Below are positions 8,863 through 18,541 of a stretch of 64,000 bases of DNA, piece after piece. The translations under genes and the position numbers were made by a program. Every line of letters begins with the position of its first letter. Position 1 is the first letter of the stretch. Under the pieces are notes generated by a model. The model saw only the letters and a list, made by a program, of their open reading frames with translations. It did not search any database and was not told where the DNA came from. Origin of the DNA: Kribbella jejuensis (GTDB taxonomy: Bacteria > Actinomycetota > Actinomycetes > Propionibacteriales > Kribbellaceae); contig NZ_VFMM01000001.1 in assembly GCF_006715085.1 (NCBI RefSeq), positions 3,844,001 through 3,908,000 of the forward strand, written 5' to 3'.

Positions 8863-10892
8863 AACCCTGGTACCGAAGGACTTTCCGGTGGGCACAGACG
8901 AACCTGACCGAGAAGGACCCGGCCCGGTACGACGCCGAGTGGTGGCGGGAGCAGTGGCGCCGGACGAAGGTACAAGGGGTGATCGTCAACGCGGGCGGCA
9001 TCGTCGCGTACTACCCGAGCAAGTTCGAGCTGCAGCACCGGGCGGAGTACCTCGGCGACCGCGACCTGTACGGCGAGATCGTCGAGCTGGCGCGCGCGGA
9101 CGGGCTGACGGTGCTGGCGCGGATGGACTCCAACCGGGCGCACCAGCCGTTGTACGAAGCCCATCCGGACTGGTTCGCGATCGATGCCCAGGGCAACCCT
9201 TATCGAGCCGGTGAGCTGTACGTCGCCTGCGTGACCGGGCCGTACTACAAGGAGTTCCTGACCGGCATCCTCGAGGAGATCATCGAACGGACCGCTCCGG
9301 ACGGAATCACCGACAACAGCTGGAGCGGTCTCGGCCGGGACTCGATCTGCTACTGCCCGAACTGCCGGGAAAGCTTCGGCGAGGATCTGCCGCGGGCGGT
9401 CGACTGGGCTGATCCGGTCTACAAGCAGTGGATCCGGTGGAGCTACGGCCGGCGGCTCGAGGTGTGGGACCTGAACAACGCGGTGACGACCAGGACAGGT
9501 GGTCCGGACTGCCTGTGGATCGGGATGAACGGCGGCGATGTCGTTGCCCAGAGCAAGCGGTTGCGGGACGACGAGGAGATCTGCCGGCGGGCGCGCATCT
9601 TCCTGCTGGACTCACAGTGGCGGCACGACGAGTCCGGGTTCCAGGCGAACGCGGATTCCGGAAAACGGCTGCACGGCTTGCTCGGGTGGGACACGCTGAT
9701 CCCGGAGAGTACGGCGATGTACGACGCGGGGACACCGACGTTCCGGCTTGGAAGCAAACCTGAGCCGGAGGCGCGGCTGTGGGCGATCGAGGGCTGGGCC
9801 GGTGGGATCCAGCCGTGGTGGCACCACATCGGGTCGGTGCACGAGGACCGGCGGCAGTACGCGACCGCCCAACCGTTGTTCGAGTGGCACGCGGAGCACG
9901 AGGAGTACCTGATCGACCGGGAGCCCGTTGCTACGGTCGGGTTGCTGTGGAGCCAGTTGAGTGTGGATTTCCACGGCAAGGACGCGCCGGTCGAGGTCAG
10001 TCAACTGCCGTACCGGGGTTGGGTGGACGCACTGGTCAGAGCGCGGATCCCGTACCTGCCTACGCACGTGGTGAATGACAGGTTCGACGTACTCGTGGTG
10101 CCGAACGTGGGTGTGCTGACCGATGAGCAGTGCGCTCAGCTGGCGGCGTATGTGGCGGGCGGTGGAAAGCTCGTCGTGACTGGGGAATCCGGGCTCTACG
10201 ACGAGTGGGGTGATCGGCGGGACCGTTGGGCGCTGGGTGAACTGCTGGGCGTCCGGCATCAGGGAAAACGGTTCGGTGACGGCTCGGTCGGCGACTGGGA
10301 GACGTACGACTCGCACAGCTACCTGCGGATCGAGGATCGCGCCGTTTTCGACGGAGACACCGACATCCTGCCGTTCGGTGGGCAGCTCGAGGTGGTGGAG
10401 ACGGACGCCAGGAAAGCGCTGACCTGGATTCCGCCGTTCCCGATCTACCCGCCGGAGAAATCGTGGATGGCGGAGCCGCGGACCGCCGTACCGGCGCTGG
10501 TCCTCGGTGAGCGGACGGCGTACCTGGCGGCGGATCTCGACCGGCTGTACGCGAAGCACCATCATCCGGACCACGGCCGGCTGCTCGCGAACCTGGTACG
10601 TCACGACGGCATCCCGCTGCGCGTCGACGGCGCCGGCGTACTGGACTGCCAGCTGTACCGGCAGGGCGACCGGCACATCCTGCACCTGGTCAACCTCGAC
10701 CAGGGCGGTGCCTGGCGCGGCCGTCTCGAGGAGCTCACGCCCGCGGGACCGTTCGCGGTCTCGGTCAGGGTGAAGGCGTCCCGGGCGCAGCTGCTCGTCT
10801 CACGAGAGCAGGCGGACGTGCAGCAGCGCGACGGCTGGATTACGGTGTTGGTATACCGGATAACGGATCACGAGATCGTCGTTCTCAGTTAG
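8859..10892 (+). CDS. putative glycoside hydrolase with GH42-like trimerisation domain (GHL6-like)
   Basis: 677-aa protein with no signal peptide. Residues ~1-350 look like a TIM barrel related to the hypothetical glycosyl hydrolase 6 group: VNAGGIVAYYPSKF, then LTVLARMDSNRAH, then PDGITDNSWSG at ~148-158 followed by C-Y-C-P-N-C at 164-169. Residues ~370-470 (VLVVPNVGVLTDEQCAQLAAY, AGGGKLVVTGESG) match a beta-galactosidase trimerisation (class I glutaminase-like) domain. A beta-rich tail follows. The GTG start overlaps the previous stop by 4 bp. It ends the ABC operon and is followed directly by malate synthase. Substrate unknown; intracellular cleavage of an imported oligosaccharide is the simplest reading. 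Confidence 0.65.
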   Translation: MKPWYRRTFRWAQTNLTEKDPARYDAEWWREQWRRTKVQGVIVNAGGIVAYYPSKFELQHRAEYLGDRDLYGEIVELARADGLTVLARMDSNRAHQPLYEAHPDWFAIDAQGNPYRAGELYVACVTGPYYKEFLTGILEEIIERTAPDGITDNSWSGLGRDSICYCPNCRESFGEDLPRAVDWADPVYKQWIRWSYGRRLEVWDLNNAVTTRTGGPDCLWIGMNGGDVVAQSKRLRDDEEICRRARIFLLDSQWRHDESGFQANADSGKRLHGLLGWDTLIPESTAMYDAGTPTFRLGSKPEPEARLWAIEGWAGGIQPWWHHIGSVHEDRRQYATAQPLFEWHAEHEEYLIDREPVATVGLLWSQLSVDFHGKDAPVEVSQLPYRGWVDALVRARIPYLPTHVVNDRFDVLVVPNVGVLTDEQCAQLAAYVAGGGKLVVTGESGLYDEWGDRRDRWALGELLGVRHQGKRFGDGSVGDWETYDSHSYLRIEDRAVFDGDTDILPFGGQLEVVETDARKALTWIPPFPIYPPEKSWMAEPRTAVPALVLGERTAYLAADLDRLYAKHHHPDHGRLLANLVRHDGIPLRVDGAGVLDCQLYRQGDRHILHLVNLDQGGAWRGRLEELTPAGPFAVSVRVKASRAQLLVSREQADVQQRDGWITVLVYRITDHEIVVLS

Positions 10893-10901
10893 GAGTCCCC
10901 T

Positions 10902-12467
10902 GTGTCAGTCGACGTCACCGGCCCGATGCACGAGCGGTACGACGAGATCCTCAGTGAGCGTGCGCTCGGGTTGATCGAGACGCTGCACCGGGCGTACGAC
11001 GGGCGTCGGCGGGAGCTGCTCGAGCGGCGGGCCGAGCGGGTCGCGGCGATCGCGGCCGGGACGGAGCTCGGGTTCCTGCCGGAGACGAAGGACATCCGGG
11101 ACGATCCGGACTGGCGCGTCGCGCCGCCGGCTCCGGGGCTGGTCGACCGGCGGGTGGAGATCACCGGGCCGACCGATCGGAAGATGACGATCAATGCGCT
11201 GAACTCGGGCGCCAAGGTGTGGCTGGCCGACCAGGAGGACGCGAACACCCCGACCTGGGAGAACGTCGTCGGCGGCCAGCTGAACCTGCTCGACGCGATC
11301 ACCCGGAAGATCGACTTCAGCACCGACACCAAGACCTACGCACTGAAGCCGGACGACGAGCTCGCGACGATCGTCGTCCGGCCGCGCGGCTGGCACCTGC
11401 CGGAGAAGCACATCCTGGTCGACGGTGAGCAGACGTCCGGCTCGCTGGTGGACTTCGCGCTGTACTTCGCAGCCTGCGCGCAGCTGCAGCTCGACCGCGG
11501 CCAGGGACCGTACTTCTACCTGCCGAAGATGGAGTCGCACCTCGAGGCGCGGCTGTGGAACGACGTGTTCGTGACCGCGCAGGAGGCACTCGGGATCCCG
11601 CGTGGGACGATCCGCGCGACTGTGCTGATCGAGACGTACCCGGCGGCGTTCGAGATGGAGGAGATCCTCTACGAGCTCCGCGAGCACTCCGCCGGCCTGA
11701 ACGCGGGCCGCTGGGACTACATGTTCAGCGTGATCAAGACGCATCGCACCAGCGGCAAGGCGTTCCAGCTGCCCGACCGCAACAGCGTGACGATGACCGT
11801 GCCGTTCATGCGCGCGTACACCGAGCTCCTGGTCCGGACCTGCCACAAGCGTGGGGCGCACGCGATCGGCGGCATGGCGGCGTTCATCCCGAGCAAGGAC
11901 CCGGCGGTCAACGAGGTCGCGTTCGCGAAGGTCGAGGCCGACAAGACCCGCGAGGCCGGCGACGGCTTCGACGGTTCGTGGGTCGCACATCCGGGCATGG
12001 TGGAGACCTGTAAGGCCGTCTTCGACAAGGTCCTCGGCTCCGAACCCAACCAGCTCGACAAGCTCCGTGAGGATGTCTCGGTGACCGCCGAGCAGCTGCT
12101 GGACGTCGCGGCCACGCCCGGCGAGGTGACCGAGGAGGGCCTGCGCAACAACGTCAGCGTCGCGATCCAGTACCTCGCCGCGTGGCTCGAGGGCACCGGC
12201 GCGGTCGGCATCTTCAACCTGATGGAGGACGCCGCGACCGCGGAGATCTCCCGCTCACAGATCTGGCAGTGGCGCCGCAACGAAGTCGTCCTCGACACCG
12301 GCGACACCGTCACCACCGAACTCGTCGAACGAATCGCCGACGAGGAAATCGCCAAACTAGGCACCCCCGACCACTACACCGCGGCCCGCTCCCTCTTCCT
12401 CGAAGTAGCCCTAGCCGACGACTACGTCGACTTCCTGACCCAACCCGCCTACGAACGCTTCAACTGA
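10902..12467 (+). CDS. aceB: malate synthase A
   Basis: 521 aa, the usual length of malate synthase A. It condenses glyoxylate with acetyl-CoA to malate in the glyoxylate shunt, in the cytoplasm. Family signatures are clear: [20 protein letters not shown] and [13 protein letters not shown] near residues 90-130, [16 protein letters not shown] near 207, and [20 protein letters not shown] near 245. The start is GTG 10902 with AGGAG 7 nt upstream. It lies only 9 bp after the glycosidase stop, so read-through from the sugar operon is possible, but no isocitrate lyase gene is adjacent and a functional link is not evident. Confidence 0.95.
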   Translation: MSVDVTGPMHERYDEILSERALGLIETLHRAYDGRRRELLERRAERVAAIAAGTELGFLPETKDIRDDPDWRVAPPAPGLVDRRVEITGPTDRKMTINALNSGAKVWLADQEDANTPTWENVVGGQLNLLDAITRKIDFSTDTKTYALKPDDELATIVVRPRGWHLPEKHILVDGEQTSGSLVDFALYFAACAQLQLDRGQGPYFYLPKMESHLEARLWNDVFVTAQEALGIPRGTIRATVLIETYPAAFEMEEILYELREHSAGLNAGRWDYMFSVIKTHRTSGKAFQLPDRNSVTMTVPFMRAYTELLVRTCHKRGAHAIGGMAAFIPSKDPAVNEVAFAKVEADKTREAGDGFDGSWVAHPGMVETCKAVFDKVLGSEPNQLDKLREDVSVTAEQLLDVAATPGEVTEEGLRNNVSVAIQYLAAWLEGTGAVGIFNLMEDAATAEISRSQIWQWRRNEVVLDTGDTVTTELVERIADEEIAKLGTPDHYTAARSLFLEVALADDYVDFLTQPAYERFN

Positions 12468-12471
12468 GGGC

Positions 12472-12840
12472 TTAGCGCGGTGCGTCGACGTTGACGGTGG
12501 GGATTCCGCCGCCTGCTCTTGCGATGACGGCGAGGGACGGGGTGCGGCCTGGGTTGCTTTCGCGGTGGATGGTGAAGGCGGGGACGTGGACGAAGTCGCC
12601 GGCGACCGCGTCCAGGTAGTTGTCGGAGCCTTCGAATTCGAGGCGTAGGACGCCGGAGACGATGTAGAGGCTGCTCTCGTTCTTGTCGTGGTGGTGCCAG
12701 CCGGAGATCGCGCCGGGCTCGGTGACGACCTGGCCGGCCCACAGGATCGGCAGTTCGAAGGCCCGCATCCGGAGCATGCCGGACGTCGGGTCGGCGGCGA
12801 CCAGGTCGCCGGCCTTGATCACACGAACAGGTTCAGCCAT
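12472..12840 (-). CDS. cupin-domain protein
   Basis: 122-aa single-domain cupin. The first metal-binding motif is visible as GWHHHDKNESSLYIVSG (residues ~45-61) and the second as DFVHVPAFTIHRESNP (~85-100), giving the usual His/Glu ligand set of a small beta-barrel. Such proteins can be isomerases, dioxygenases or sugar/ligand sensors; the function cannot be read. I start it at the ATG of MAEPVRV because homologous sequence begins there; an upstream in-frame extension is not protein-like. It is convergent with malate synthase and divergent from the 73-aa gene. Confidence 0.75.
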   Translation of the reverse strand: MAEPVRVIKAGDLVAADPTSGMLRMRAFELPILWAGQVVTEPGAISGWHHHDKNESSLYIVSGVLRLEFEGSDNYLDAVAGDFVHVPAFTIHRESNPGRTPSLAVIARAGGGIPTVNVDAPR

Positions 12841-12900
12841 ACCGTCAGTCTGCCGTGGCGGCGCTCCGGCGAGAAGGCCGGTGTGCAGAGGTCGAGGCCC

Positions 12901-12906
12901 TAGGCT
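12901..12906 (+). promoter_or_regulatory. -10 element of a likely leaderless promoter
   Basis: TAGGCT ends 6 nt before ATG 12913, and no Shine-Dalgarno is present. This placement implies transcription starting at the start codon. Confidence 0.4.
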
Positions 12907-12912
12907 GCTGAG

Positions 12913-13134
12913 ATGGCACATATCGTGTTGCGGGTTCGGCTCGTCAGCGGTGACCAGCTTGATGTCACCTACGAGGAGGCCGATGTGGCGGATGACGAGG
13001 TGGTCGAGCGCGCCGTGGCAGCGCTGGCGAGCGATGCCGGTGTGCTCCGGTGCAGACATGGTGACCGGCTTCTCGTGTTGTTCGCGCGGGGAGTCGCCGG
13101 GTTGGAGCTCGCGCCGCGAGGCGCGGTCTTGTGA
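12913..13134 (+). CDS. small hypothetical protein (73 aa)
   Basis: I do not recognise this protein. It begins MAHIVLRVRLVSGDQLDVTY, has an acidic middle (EEADVADDEVVERAVAAL) and a basic, hydrophobic end, compatible with a small alpha/beta fold with two N-terminal strands. No signal peptide or membrane segment. It has a leaderless-type start (TAGGCT then 6 nt then ATG), codon use like its neighbours, and ends 7 bp before the convergent serine protease stop. Confidence 0.5.
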   Translation: MAHIVLRVRLVSGDQLDVTYEEADVADDEVVERAVAALASDAGVLRCRHGDRLLVLFARGVAGLELAPRGAVL

Positions 13135-13141
13135 CTCGGGC

Positions 13142-13912
13142 TCAACGATCCTGCCGAAGCTGCGCCTCGAGTGCTTTGGCGACGGGTGCGATCTCGGCGT
13201 AGACGCCGGGGTTGCCTGGTTGGGCGCAGCCTTCGCCCCAGGACACTACTGCCAGCAGCCGGCCGTTGAGGACCAGCGGTCCACCGGAGTCGCCCTGGCA
13301 CGCGTCGGTGCCGCCTTGCAGATACCCGGCGCAGACGTTCGTCGCAGCGGCGTACCCGTTCGCGACGTAGCTCTTGTTCGCCAAGCAGGTCTTGTCGCCA
13401 AGGTCCGGTACGGCGGCCTTCTGCAGCGTCTCGTCCGGCCCGGTGTCCTGCGTCTCGCCCCAGCCGTAGACGGTCGGTACGGCGCCCGCCGCGTCAGCCC
13501 GGGCCCGCGTCTCCAAGGGCAGCACCGGCACCCCGGTGAACGGCTTCGCCAGCGTCAGTACGGCGATGTCGTATCGGTTGTTCTTCGTGTTGTACCCGGG
13601 GTGGATCCACACCTTGCTGATCGCCGACACCCGTCCGACCGTGGGGTCTCCGAGGTCGGCCCGGCCCTGCACCGCGTAGTACGTCGAGGTCGCCTCGTCC
13701 ATGCAGTGGGCAGCCGTGACGATCTTGTCCGGCTTCACGAGCGCAGCGCCGCAGTACCGCCCGCTGGACGAGTTGGACTGCGTGGTGTTGAGCGCGATCA
13801 CCCATGGCGCCTCGGTGACACTGGTCACCGTCCCGCCCACGATGCACGGCTTCGCGCCGGACGTCAGCGTCAGCAGTCCAGCGACAACAAGTACTCCGCG
13901 TGAGATTCTCAT
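13142..13912 (-). CDS. secreted trypsin-like serine protease (S1)
   Basis: 256-aa chymotrypsin-fold protease with a Sec signal peptide (residues 1-~20) and mature start near IVGGTVTSVTEAPWVIAL. The catalytic triad is complete: His69 in TAAHC, Asp115 in RYDIAVL and Ser209 in GDSGGP. Asp203, six residues before the serine (DACQGDSGGP), is the primary-specificity aspartate, so cleavage after Arg/Lys is expected. Cysteines at 54/70, 176/194 and 205/228-region suggest disulphides. The short propeptide KPC before IVGG implies activation by limited cleavage. A TAACCT element 6 nt upstream of the ATG suggests a leaderless transcript. Confidence 0.92.
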   Translation of the reverse strand: MRISRGVLVVAGLLTLTSGAKPCIVGGTVTSVTEAPWVIALNTTQSNSSSGRYCGAALVKPDKIVTAAHCMDEATSTYYAVQGRADLGDPTVGRVSAISKVWIHPGYNTKNNRYDIAVLTLAKPFTGVPVLPLETRARADAAGAVPTVYGWGETQDTGPDETLQKAAVPDLGDKTCLANKSYVANGYAAATNVCAGYLQGGTDACQGDSGGPLVLNGRLLAVVSWGEGCAQPGNPGVYAEIAPVAKALEAQLRQDR

Positions 13913-13918
13913 CGCCGT

Positions 13919-13924
13919 AGGTTA
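13919..13924 (-). promoter_or_regulatory. -10 element of a likely leaderless promoter
   Basis: On the minus strand TAACCT ends 6 nt before the ATG of the serine protease at 13912; no ribosome-binding site is visible. Confidence 0.4.
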
Positions 13925-14020
13925 GCGAATCCTGCGCCCGCAGACTTCCGTACGACCCGTATCTGACGAATTCTCAGAACTGAAACCGACCGCCATGCGG
14001 TGCCTGGGGGTCCGGGTGGC

Positions 14021-14026
14021 TACTGT
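14021..14026 (+). promoter_or_regulatory. -10 element of a likely leaderless promoter for glgX-treY-treZ
   Basis: TACTGT ends 6 nt before GTG 14033, and no Shine-Dalgarno is present. It is the apparent promoter of the three-gene trehalose operon. Confidence 0.4.
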
Positions 14027-14032
14027 CGTCAG

Positions 14033-16150
14033 GTGCAGAAATGGCCTGGTCGTCCTTACCCCCTCGGCGCCACGTACGACGGCGCCGGGACGAACTTCGC
14101 AGTGTTCTCGGAGGTTGCCGAACGAGTTGACCTGTCGCTGCTCGGCGACGACGGAACCGAACAGCTGGTTCCGCTGACCGAGGTGGATGGGTTCGTCTTC
14201 CACGCCTACCTACCGGGTGTGCAGCCCGGACAGCGGTACGGCTTCCGTGTGCACGGTCCGTACAGCCCGGCCGACGGGCACCGCTGCAATCCCTCCAAGC
14301 TTCTCCTGGACCCGTATGCGAAGGCCGTCGACGGCCAGATCGACGGTGACGAGTCGCTGTTCAGCTACCGGTTCGAGAAGCCGGACGAGCTGAACACCAT
14401 GGACAACCGCGAGCACACCATGCTCTCGGTGGTCACCAACCCGTTCTTCGACTGGGGCAACGACCGCCCGCCGGGCCACGCGTACCACGAGACGGTCATC
14501 TACGAGGCACACGTCAAGGGCCTCACCAAGACCCACCCCGGGCTGCCGGAGAACATCCGCGGTACGTACGCCGGCATCGGGCACCCCGCGATCATCGAGC
14601 ACCTCCGGGAGCTCGGGGTCTCCGCGATCGAGCTGATGCCGGTGCATCAGTTCGCCCAGGACGGGCACCTACAGGAGATCGGGCTGTCGAACTACTGGGG
14701 GTACAACACGATCGGGTTCTTCGCACCGCACAACGCCTACGCGTCCACCGGGACCCGCGGGCAGCAGGTGACCGAGTTCAAGGCGATGGTGAAAGCGCTG
14801 CACGAGGCCGACATCGAGGTGATCCTCGACGTCGTCTACAACCACACCGCCGAGGGGAACGAGTTCGGTCCGACGCTGTCCTTCAAGGGCATCGACAACG
14901 CGGCGTACTACCGGTTGGTGGACGAGGACAAGCAGCACTACTACGACACCACCGGTACCGGGAACAGCCTGCTGATGCGTCACCCGCACGTACTGCAGCT
15001 GATCATGGACTCGCTGCGCTACTGGGTCACCGAGATGCATGTGGACGGCTTCCGCTTCGACCTGGCGGCCACGCTGGCCCGCCAGTTCCACGAGGTCGAC
15101 CGGCTGTCGGCGTTCTTCGACCTGGTCCAGCAGGACCCGGTGGTGAGCCAGGTGAAGCTGATCGCGGAGCCGTGGGACATCGGCGACGGCGGCTACCAGG
15201 TCGGCAACTTCCCACCGCTGTGGACCGAGTGGAACGGCAAGTACCGCGACACCGTCCGCGACTACTGGCGCGGCGAGAAGTCCACGCTGGCCGAGTTCGC
15301 GTCCCGGCTCACCGGCTCGTCGGACCTGTACCAGGACGACGGCCGCCGGCCGCTGGCGAGCATCAACTTCATCACCGCCCATGACGGCTTCACCATGCGC
15401 GACCTCGTCTCGTACAACGAGAAGCACAACGAGGCCAACGGCGAGGGCGGCAACGACGGCGAGAGCTTCAACCGCTCCTGGAACTGCGGTGTCGAGGGTC
15501 CGACCGACGACCCCGAGGTACTGCGGCTGCGCGCCAAGCAGGAGCGCAACTTCCTGACCACCCTGCTGATCTCGCAGGGCGTACCGATGATCGCGCACGG
15601 CGACGAGCTCGGGCGGACCCAGCAGGGCAACAACAACGTCTACTGCCAGGACAACGAGCTGTCCTGGATCGACTGGGACCTGCAGGAACCGCAGAAGCAC
15701 CTGCTGGAGTTCACCCGGGCACTGGTGCGGCTGCGCAACAACCACCCGGTACTGCGTCGGCGCCGGTTCTTCCACGGCGACACCGGGATCGACGGGCTCG
15801 GCGACCTGGTCTGGTTCACGCCGAACGGCAAAGAGATGCAGAACGGCGACTGGCAGCGCGACGACGCCCGCGCGATCGCGGTGTTCCTGAACGGCGACGC
15901 GATCTCGGAGCCGGACTCGCGGGGTGAGCCGGTGGTCGACGACTCGTTCCTGGTGCTGCTGAACGGCAACTTCGAGCCGGTCGACTTCCTGCTCCCACCG
16001 GAGGAGTACGGCGAGAGCTGGACGGTCGTGGTGGACACGACCACGCCGACCGGCACCGGGGACGCCGACGCGCACGCCGCCGGCTCGACGGTCGAGTTGG
16101 ACGCCCGCAGCATGCTGGTGATGACCCGCCCGCGGCAGGCCGCCGGATGA
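14033..16150 (+). CDS. glgX: glycogen debranching enzyme GlgX
   Basis: 705-aa GH13 isoamylase-type enzyme that removes alpha-1,6 branches from glycogen, feeding linear maltooligosaccharides to TreY. An N-terminal CBM48 domain (PYPLGATYDGAGTNFAVFSE) precedes the barrel. Catalytic residues are Asp343 (VDGFRFDLA), Glu379 (LIAEPWDIG) and Asp451 (TAHDGFT). The NEKHNEANGEGGNDGES segment is typical of GlgX. I use GTG 14033, giving MQKWPGRPYPLGATYDG, the normal family N-terminus; the in-frame start at 14000 adds 11 unrelated residues. Its stop overlaps treY by 4 bp. Confidence 0.95.
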   Translation: MQKWPGRPYPLGATYDGAGTNFAVFSEVAERVDLSLLGDDGTEQLVPLTEVDGFVFHAYLPGVQPGQRYGFRVHGPYSPADGHRCNPSKLLLDPYAKAVDGQIDGDESLFSYRFEKPDELNTMDNREHTMLSVVTNPFFDWGNDRPPGHAYHETVIYEAHVKGLTKTHPGLPENIRGTYAGIGHPAIIEHLRELGVSAIELMPVHQFAQDGHLQEIGLSNYWGYNTIGFFAPHNAYASTGTRGQQVTEFKAMVKALHEADIEVILDVVYNHTAEGNEFGPTLSFKGIDNAAYYRLVDEDKQHYYDTTGTGNSLLMRHPHVLQLIMDSLRYWVTEMHVDGFRFDLAATLARQFHEVDRLSAFFDLVQQDPVVSQVKLIAEPWDIGDGGYQVGNFPPLWTEWNGKYRDTVRDYWRGEKSTLAEFASRLTGSSDLYQDDGRRPLASINFITAHDGFTMRDLVSYNEKHNEANGEGGNDGESFNRSWNCGVEGPTDDPEVLRLRAKQERNFLTTLLISQGVPMIAHGDELGRTQQGNNNVYCQDNELSWIDWDLQEPQKHLLEFTRALVRLRNNHPVLRRRRFFHGDTGIDGLGDLVWFTPNGKEMQNGDWQRDDARAIAVFLNGDAISEPDSRGEPVVDDSFLVLLNGNFEPVDFLLPPEEYGESWTVVVDTTTPTGTGDADAHAAGSTVELDARSMLVMTRPRQAAG

Positions 16151-18540
16151 ACCAGGTCCCGCAGGCCACCTACCGGTTTCAGCTCCGCGCGGAGTTCGGC
16201 TTCGACGATGCCGCCGCGATGGTCCCGTACCTGTCGAGCCTGGGGATCTCGCACGCCTACCTGTCGCCGATCCTGCAAGCGGCACCCGGCTCCGCCCACG
16301 GGTACGACGTGGTGGACCACAGCCGGCTGTCCGAGCCGATGGGCGGCCGGCCCGCTTTCGACCGGCTCTCCGAACGGCTGGCCCAGTACCGGCTCGGCGC
16401 GGTCGCGGACGTCGTACCGAACCACGTCGCCGTACCGACGCCGGAAAGCCTGAACAAGGCCCTGTGGTCGGTGCTGCGGCTCGGGCCCGGTTCGCCGTAC
16501 GCGGACTGGTTCGACGTGGACTGGGGCGCCGGGAACCAGCCCCTGCTGATGGCCGTACTAGGGCAGCGGATCGGCAAGGTGCTGGCGGACAACGAGCTGT
16601 CGGTCGACGGCGACGTACTGCGGTACTACGACCACGAGTACCCGCTACGCCCGGGCACCGAGGGACTGCCGATCGAAGAGCTCGTCACCGAGCAGTGGTA
16701 CCGGCTGGCGCACTGGCGGGTCGCGGACGAGGAGCTGAACTACAGGCGCTTCTTCGACGTGGACACGCTCGCCGCAGTACGGCAGGAGACGCAGGAGGTC
16801 TTCGACGCAACGCACCAACTGCTGCTGGAGCTCCTGCACGAAGGGAAGCTCAACGGCTACCGCATCGACCACCCGGACGGCTTGGCCGACCCCCGTGGGT
16901 ACCTCCGCCGCCTGGCAGAGCGCACCGGTGGCGCGTGGGTCGTGGTCGAGAAGATCCTCGAAGGCGACGAGGAGCTCCCACGAGACTGGCCCTGCGCGGG
17001 CACCACCGGGTACGACGCTCTGCTGAGAGTCGGCGGTCTGTTCATCGACCCTGCCGGCGCGGCACCGCTGGCGGCACTCCACTCCGAGCTCACAGGTGCA
17101 CCGGCCGATTTCGGGCAGGTTGTGGAGCAGGCGAAGCGGGAGATCGTCCAGCACGGTCAGTACGCCGAGGTGCACCGCCTGGTCGAGCTGCTCGCTCGCA
17201 TCTGCCAGGACGACGTCCGGCTGCGCGACCACACCCGACGGGCGTTCCACGAGGTCGTGGCAGAGCTGCTCGTCCAGTTCGACATCTACCGCGCGTACGT
17301 CGTCCCTGGTGAGGAGGCGCCCGCTACGGCTGTGGCCGCCATGGAGCGGGCGGCCGAGAAGGCCCGGGCGAATCTCGACGAGGACCGTCAGGAGACGCTG
17401 GACGTCGTACTGCATCTACTGCTCGGGCGGGAGAGCAGCACGATCGACGAGAAGGCCCGGGCCGAGCTGGTCGTCCGGTTCCAGCAGACGTGTGGTCCAG
17501 TGATGGCCAAGGGCGTCGAGGACACCGCGTTCTACCGGTGGCTGCGGCTCTCGTCGCTCAACGAGGTCGGTGGCGATCCGGAGCACTTCGGTGTCTCGCC
17601 GGAGGAGTTCCACGCGTACGCGTCCCGGCTGAACACGCACTGGCCGAAGACGATGACCACGCTGTCCACGCACGACACCAAGCGCTCTGAGGACGTACGT
17701 GCGCGGCTGGGTGTCCTGTCCGAGCAGCCGGCCGCTTGGGCGGAGGCCGTGCGCGAGTGGCGCCGCCTGTCGGAGGACCACCGCAGTCCGTTGCTGGACG
17801 GCAGTACGGAGTACCTCTTCTGGCAGACCCTCTTCGGCACGTGGGACAACGGTCCGCTTGCTGAGGACCGTATGCAGGGCTATCTGCAGAAGGCGATGCG
17901 AGAGGCCAAGCAGCTCACCTCGTGGACCTCCCCGGACGAGGAGTACGAGCAGACCGTCGCAGCGTTCGCTACGGCGGTCCTCCGCGACAACACGGTTCTT
18001 GAAGCAGTACGGCGTTTTGCGGACGAGCAGACGGACTTCGTGAGAGCGGCGACGCTCGGGCAGAAGCTCGTACAGCTGACGATGCCCGGCGTACCTGACG
18101 TGTACCAAGGGACCGAACTGGTCGACCTGTCGCTGGTGGACCCTGACAACCGGCGGCCCGTGGACTACGAGCGTCGCATCGAGCGGCTGCAGCACCTGGA
18201 TGCAGGAGGTAAGCCCGTCGACCTGTCCGACGAGAAGCTGCTCGTCACGTCCAGGGCGCTCCGCCTCCGCCGGCAGTACCCGGACGCTTTCGCAGGCAGT
18301 TACACGCCATTGCCTACGTCCAACGGACATGCGGTCGCGTTCGCACGTGGCGACGCCGTGATCACGGTGGCGACCCGGTTGCCCGCAGCGCTGCAGCGGT
18401 TAGGCGGCTGGGGCGACAGTACAGTCGTACTGCCGAGCGGACGGTGGAAGAACGTGCTGACCGGGCGGGAAGTCGAGGGCGCAGCCGTCATCGCCGACCT
18501 GCTGACCGACCTGCCCGTCGCCTTGCTCGTCAGGAGCTGA
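16147..18540 (+). CDS. treY: maltooligosyltrehalose synthase TreY
   Basis: 797-aa GH13 enzyme that converts the reducing-end alpha-1,4 linkage of a maltooligosaccharide to alpha,alpha-1,1, making maltooligosyltrehalose. Motifs include TYRFQLRAEFGFDDA at the N-terminus, SAHGYDVVDHSRLSEPMGG, the nucleophile Asp241 (YRIDHPDGLADP), acid/base Glu269 (VVVEKILEGDE) and the third carboxylate in STHDTKRSEDVRAR. These are TreY-specific features. The ATG overlaps the glgX stop (ATGA), and treZ starts 2 bp after its stop, so all three are one operon. Confidence 0.95.
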   Translation: MNQVPQATYRFQLRAEFGFDDAAAMVPYLSSLGISHAYLSPILQAAPGSAHGYDVVDHSRLSEPMGGRPAFDRLSERLAQYRLGAVADVVPNHVAVPTPESLNKALWSVLRLGPGSPYADWFDVDWGAGNQPLLMAVLGQRIGKVLADNELSVDGDVLRYYDHEYPLRPGTEGLPIEELVTEQWYRLAHWRVADEELNYRRFFDVDTLAAVRQETQEVFDATHQLLLELLHEGKLNGYRIDHPDGLADPRGYLRRLAERTGGAWVVVEKILEGDEELPRDWPCAGTTGYDALLRVGGLFIDPAGAAPLAALHSELTGAPADFGQVVEQAKREIVQHGQYAEVHRLVELLARICQDDVRLRDHTRRAFHEVVAELLVQFDIYRAYVVPGEEAPATAVAAMERAAEKARANLDEDRQETLDVVLHLLLGRESSTIDEKARAELVVRFQQTCGPVMAKGVEDTAFYRWLRLSSLNEVGGDPEHFGVSPEEFHAYASRLNTHWPKTMTTLSTHDTKRSEDVRARLGVLSEQPAAWAEAVREWRRLSEDHRSPLLDGSTEYLFWQTLFGTWDNGPLAEDRMQGYLQKAMREAKQLTSWTSPDEEYEQTVAAFATAVLRDNTVLEAVRRFADEQTDFVRAATLGQKLVQLTMPGVPDVYQGTELVDLSLVDPDNRRPVDYERRIERLQHLDAGGKPVDLSDEKLLVTSRALRLRRQYPDAFAGSYTPLPTSNGHAVAFARGDAVITVATRLPAALQRLGGWGDSTVVLPSGRWKNVLTGREVEGAAVIADLLTDLPVALLVRS

Positions 18541-18541
18541 C

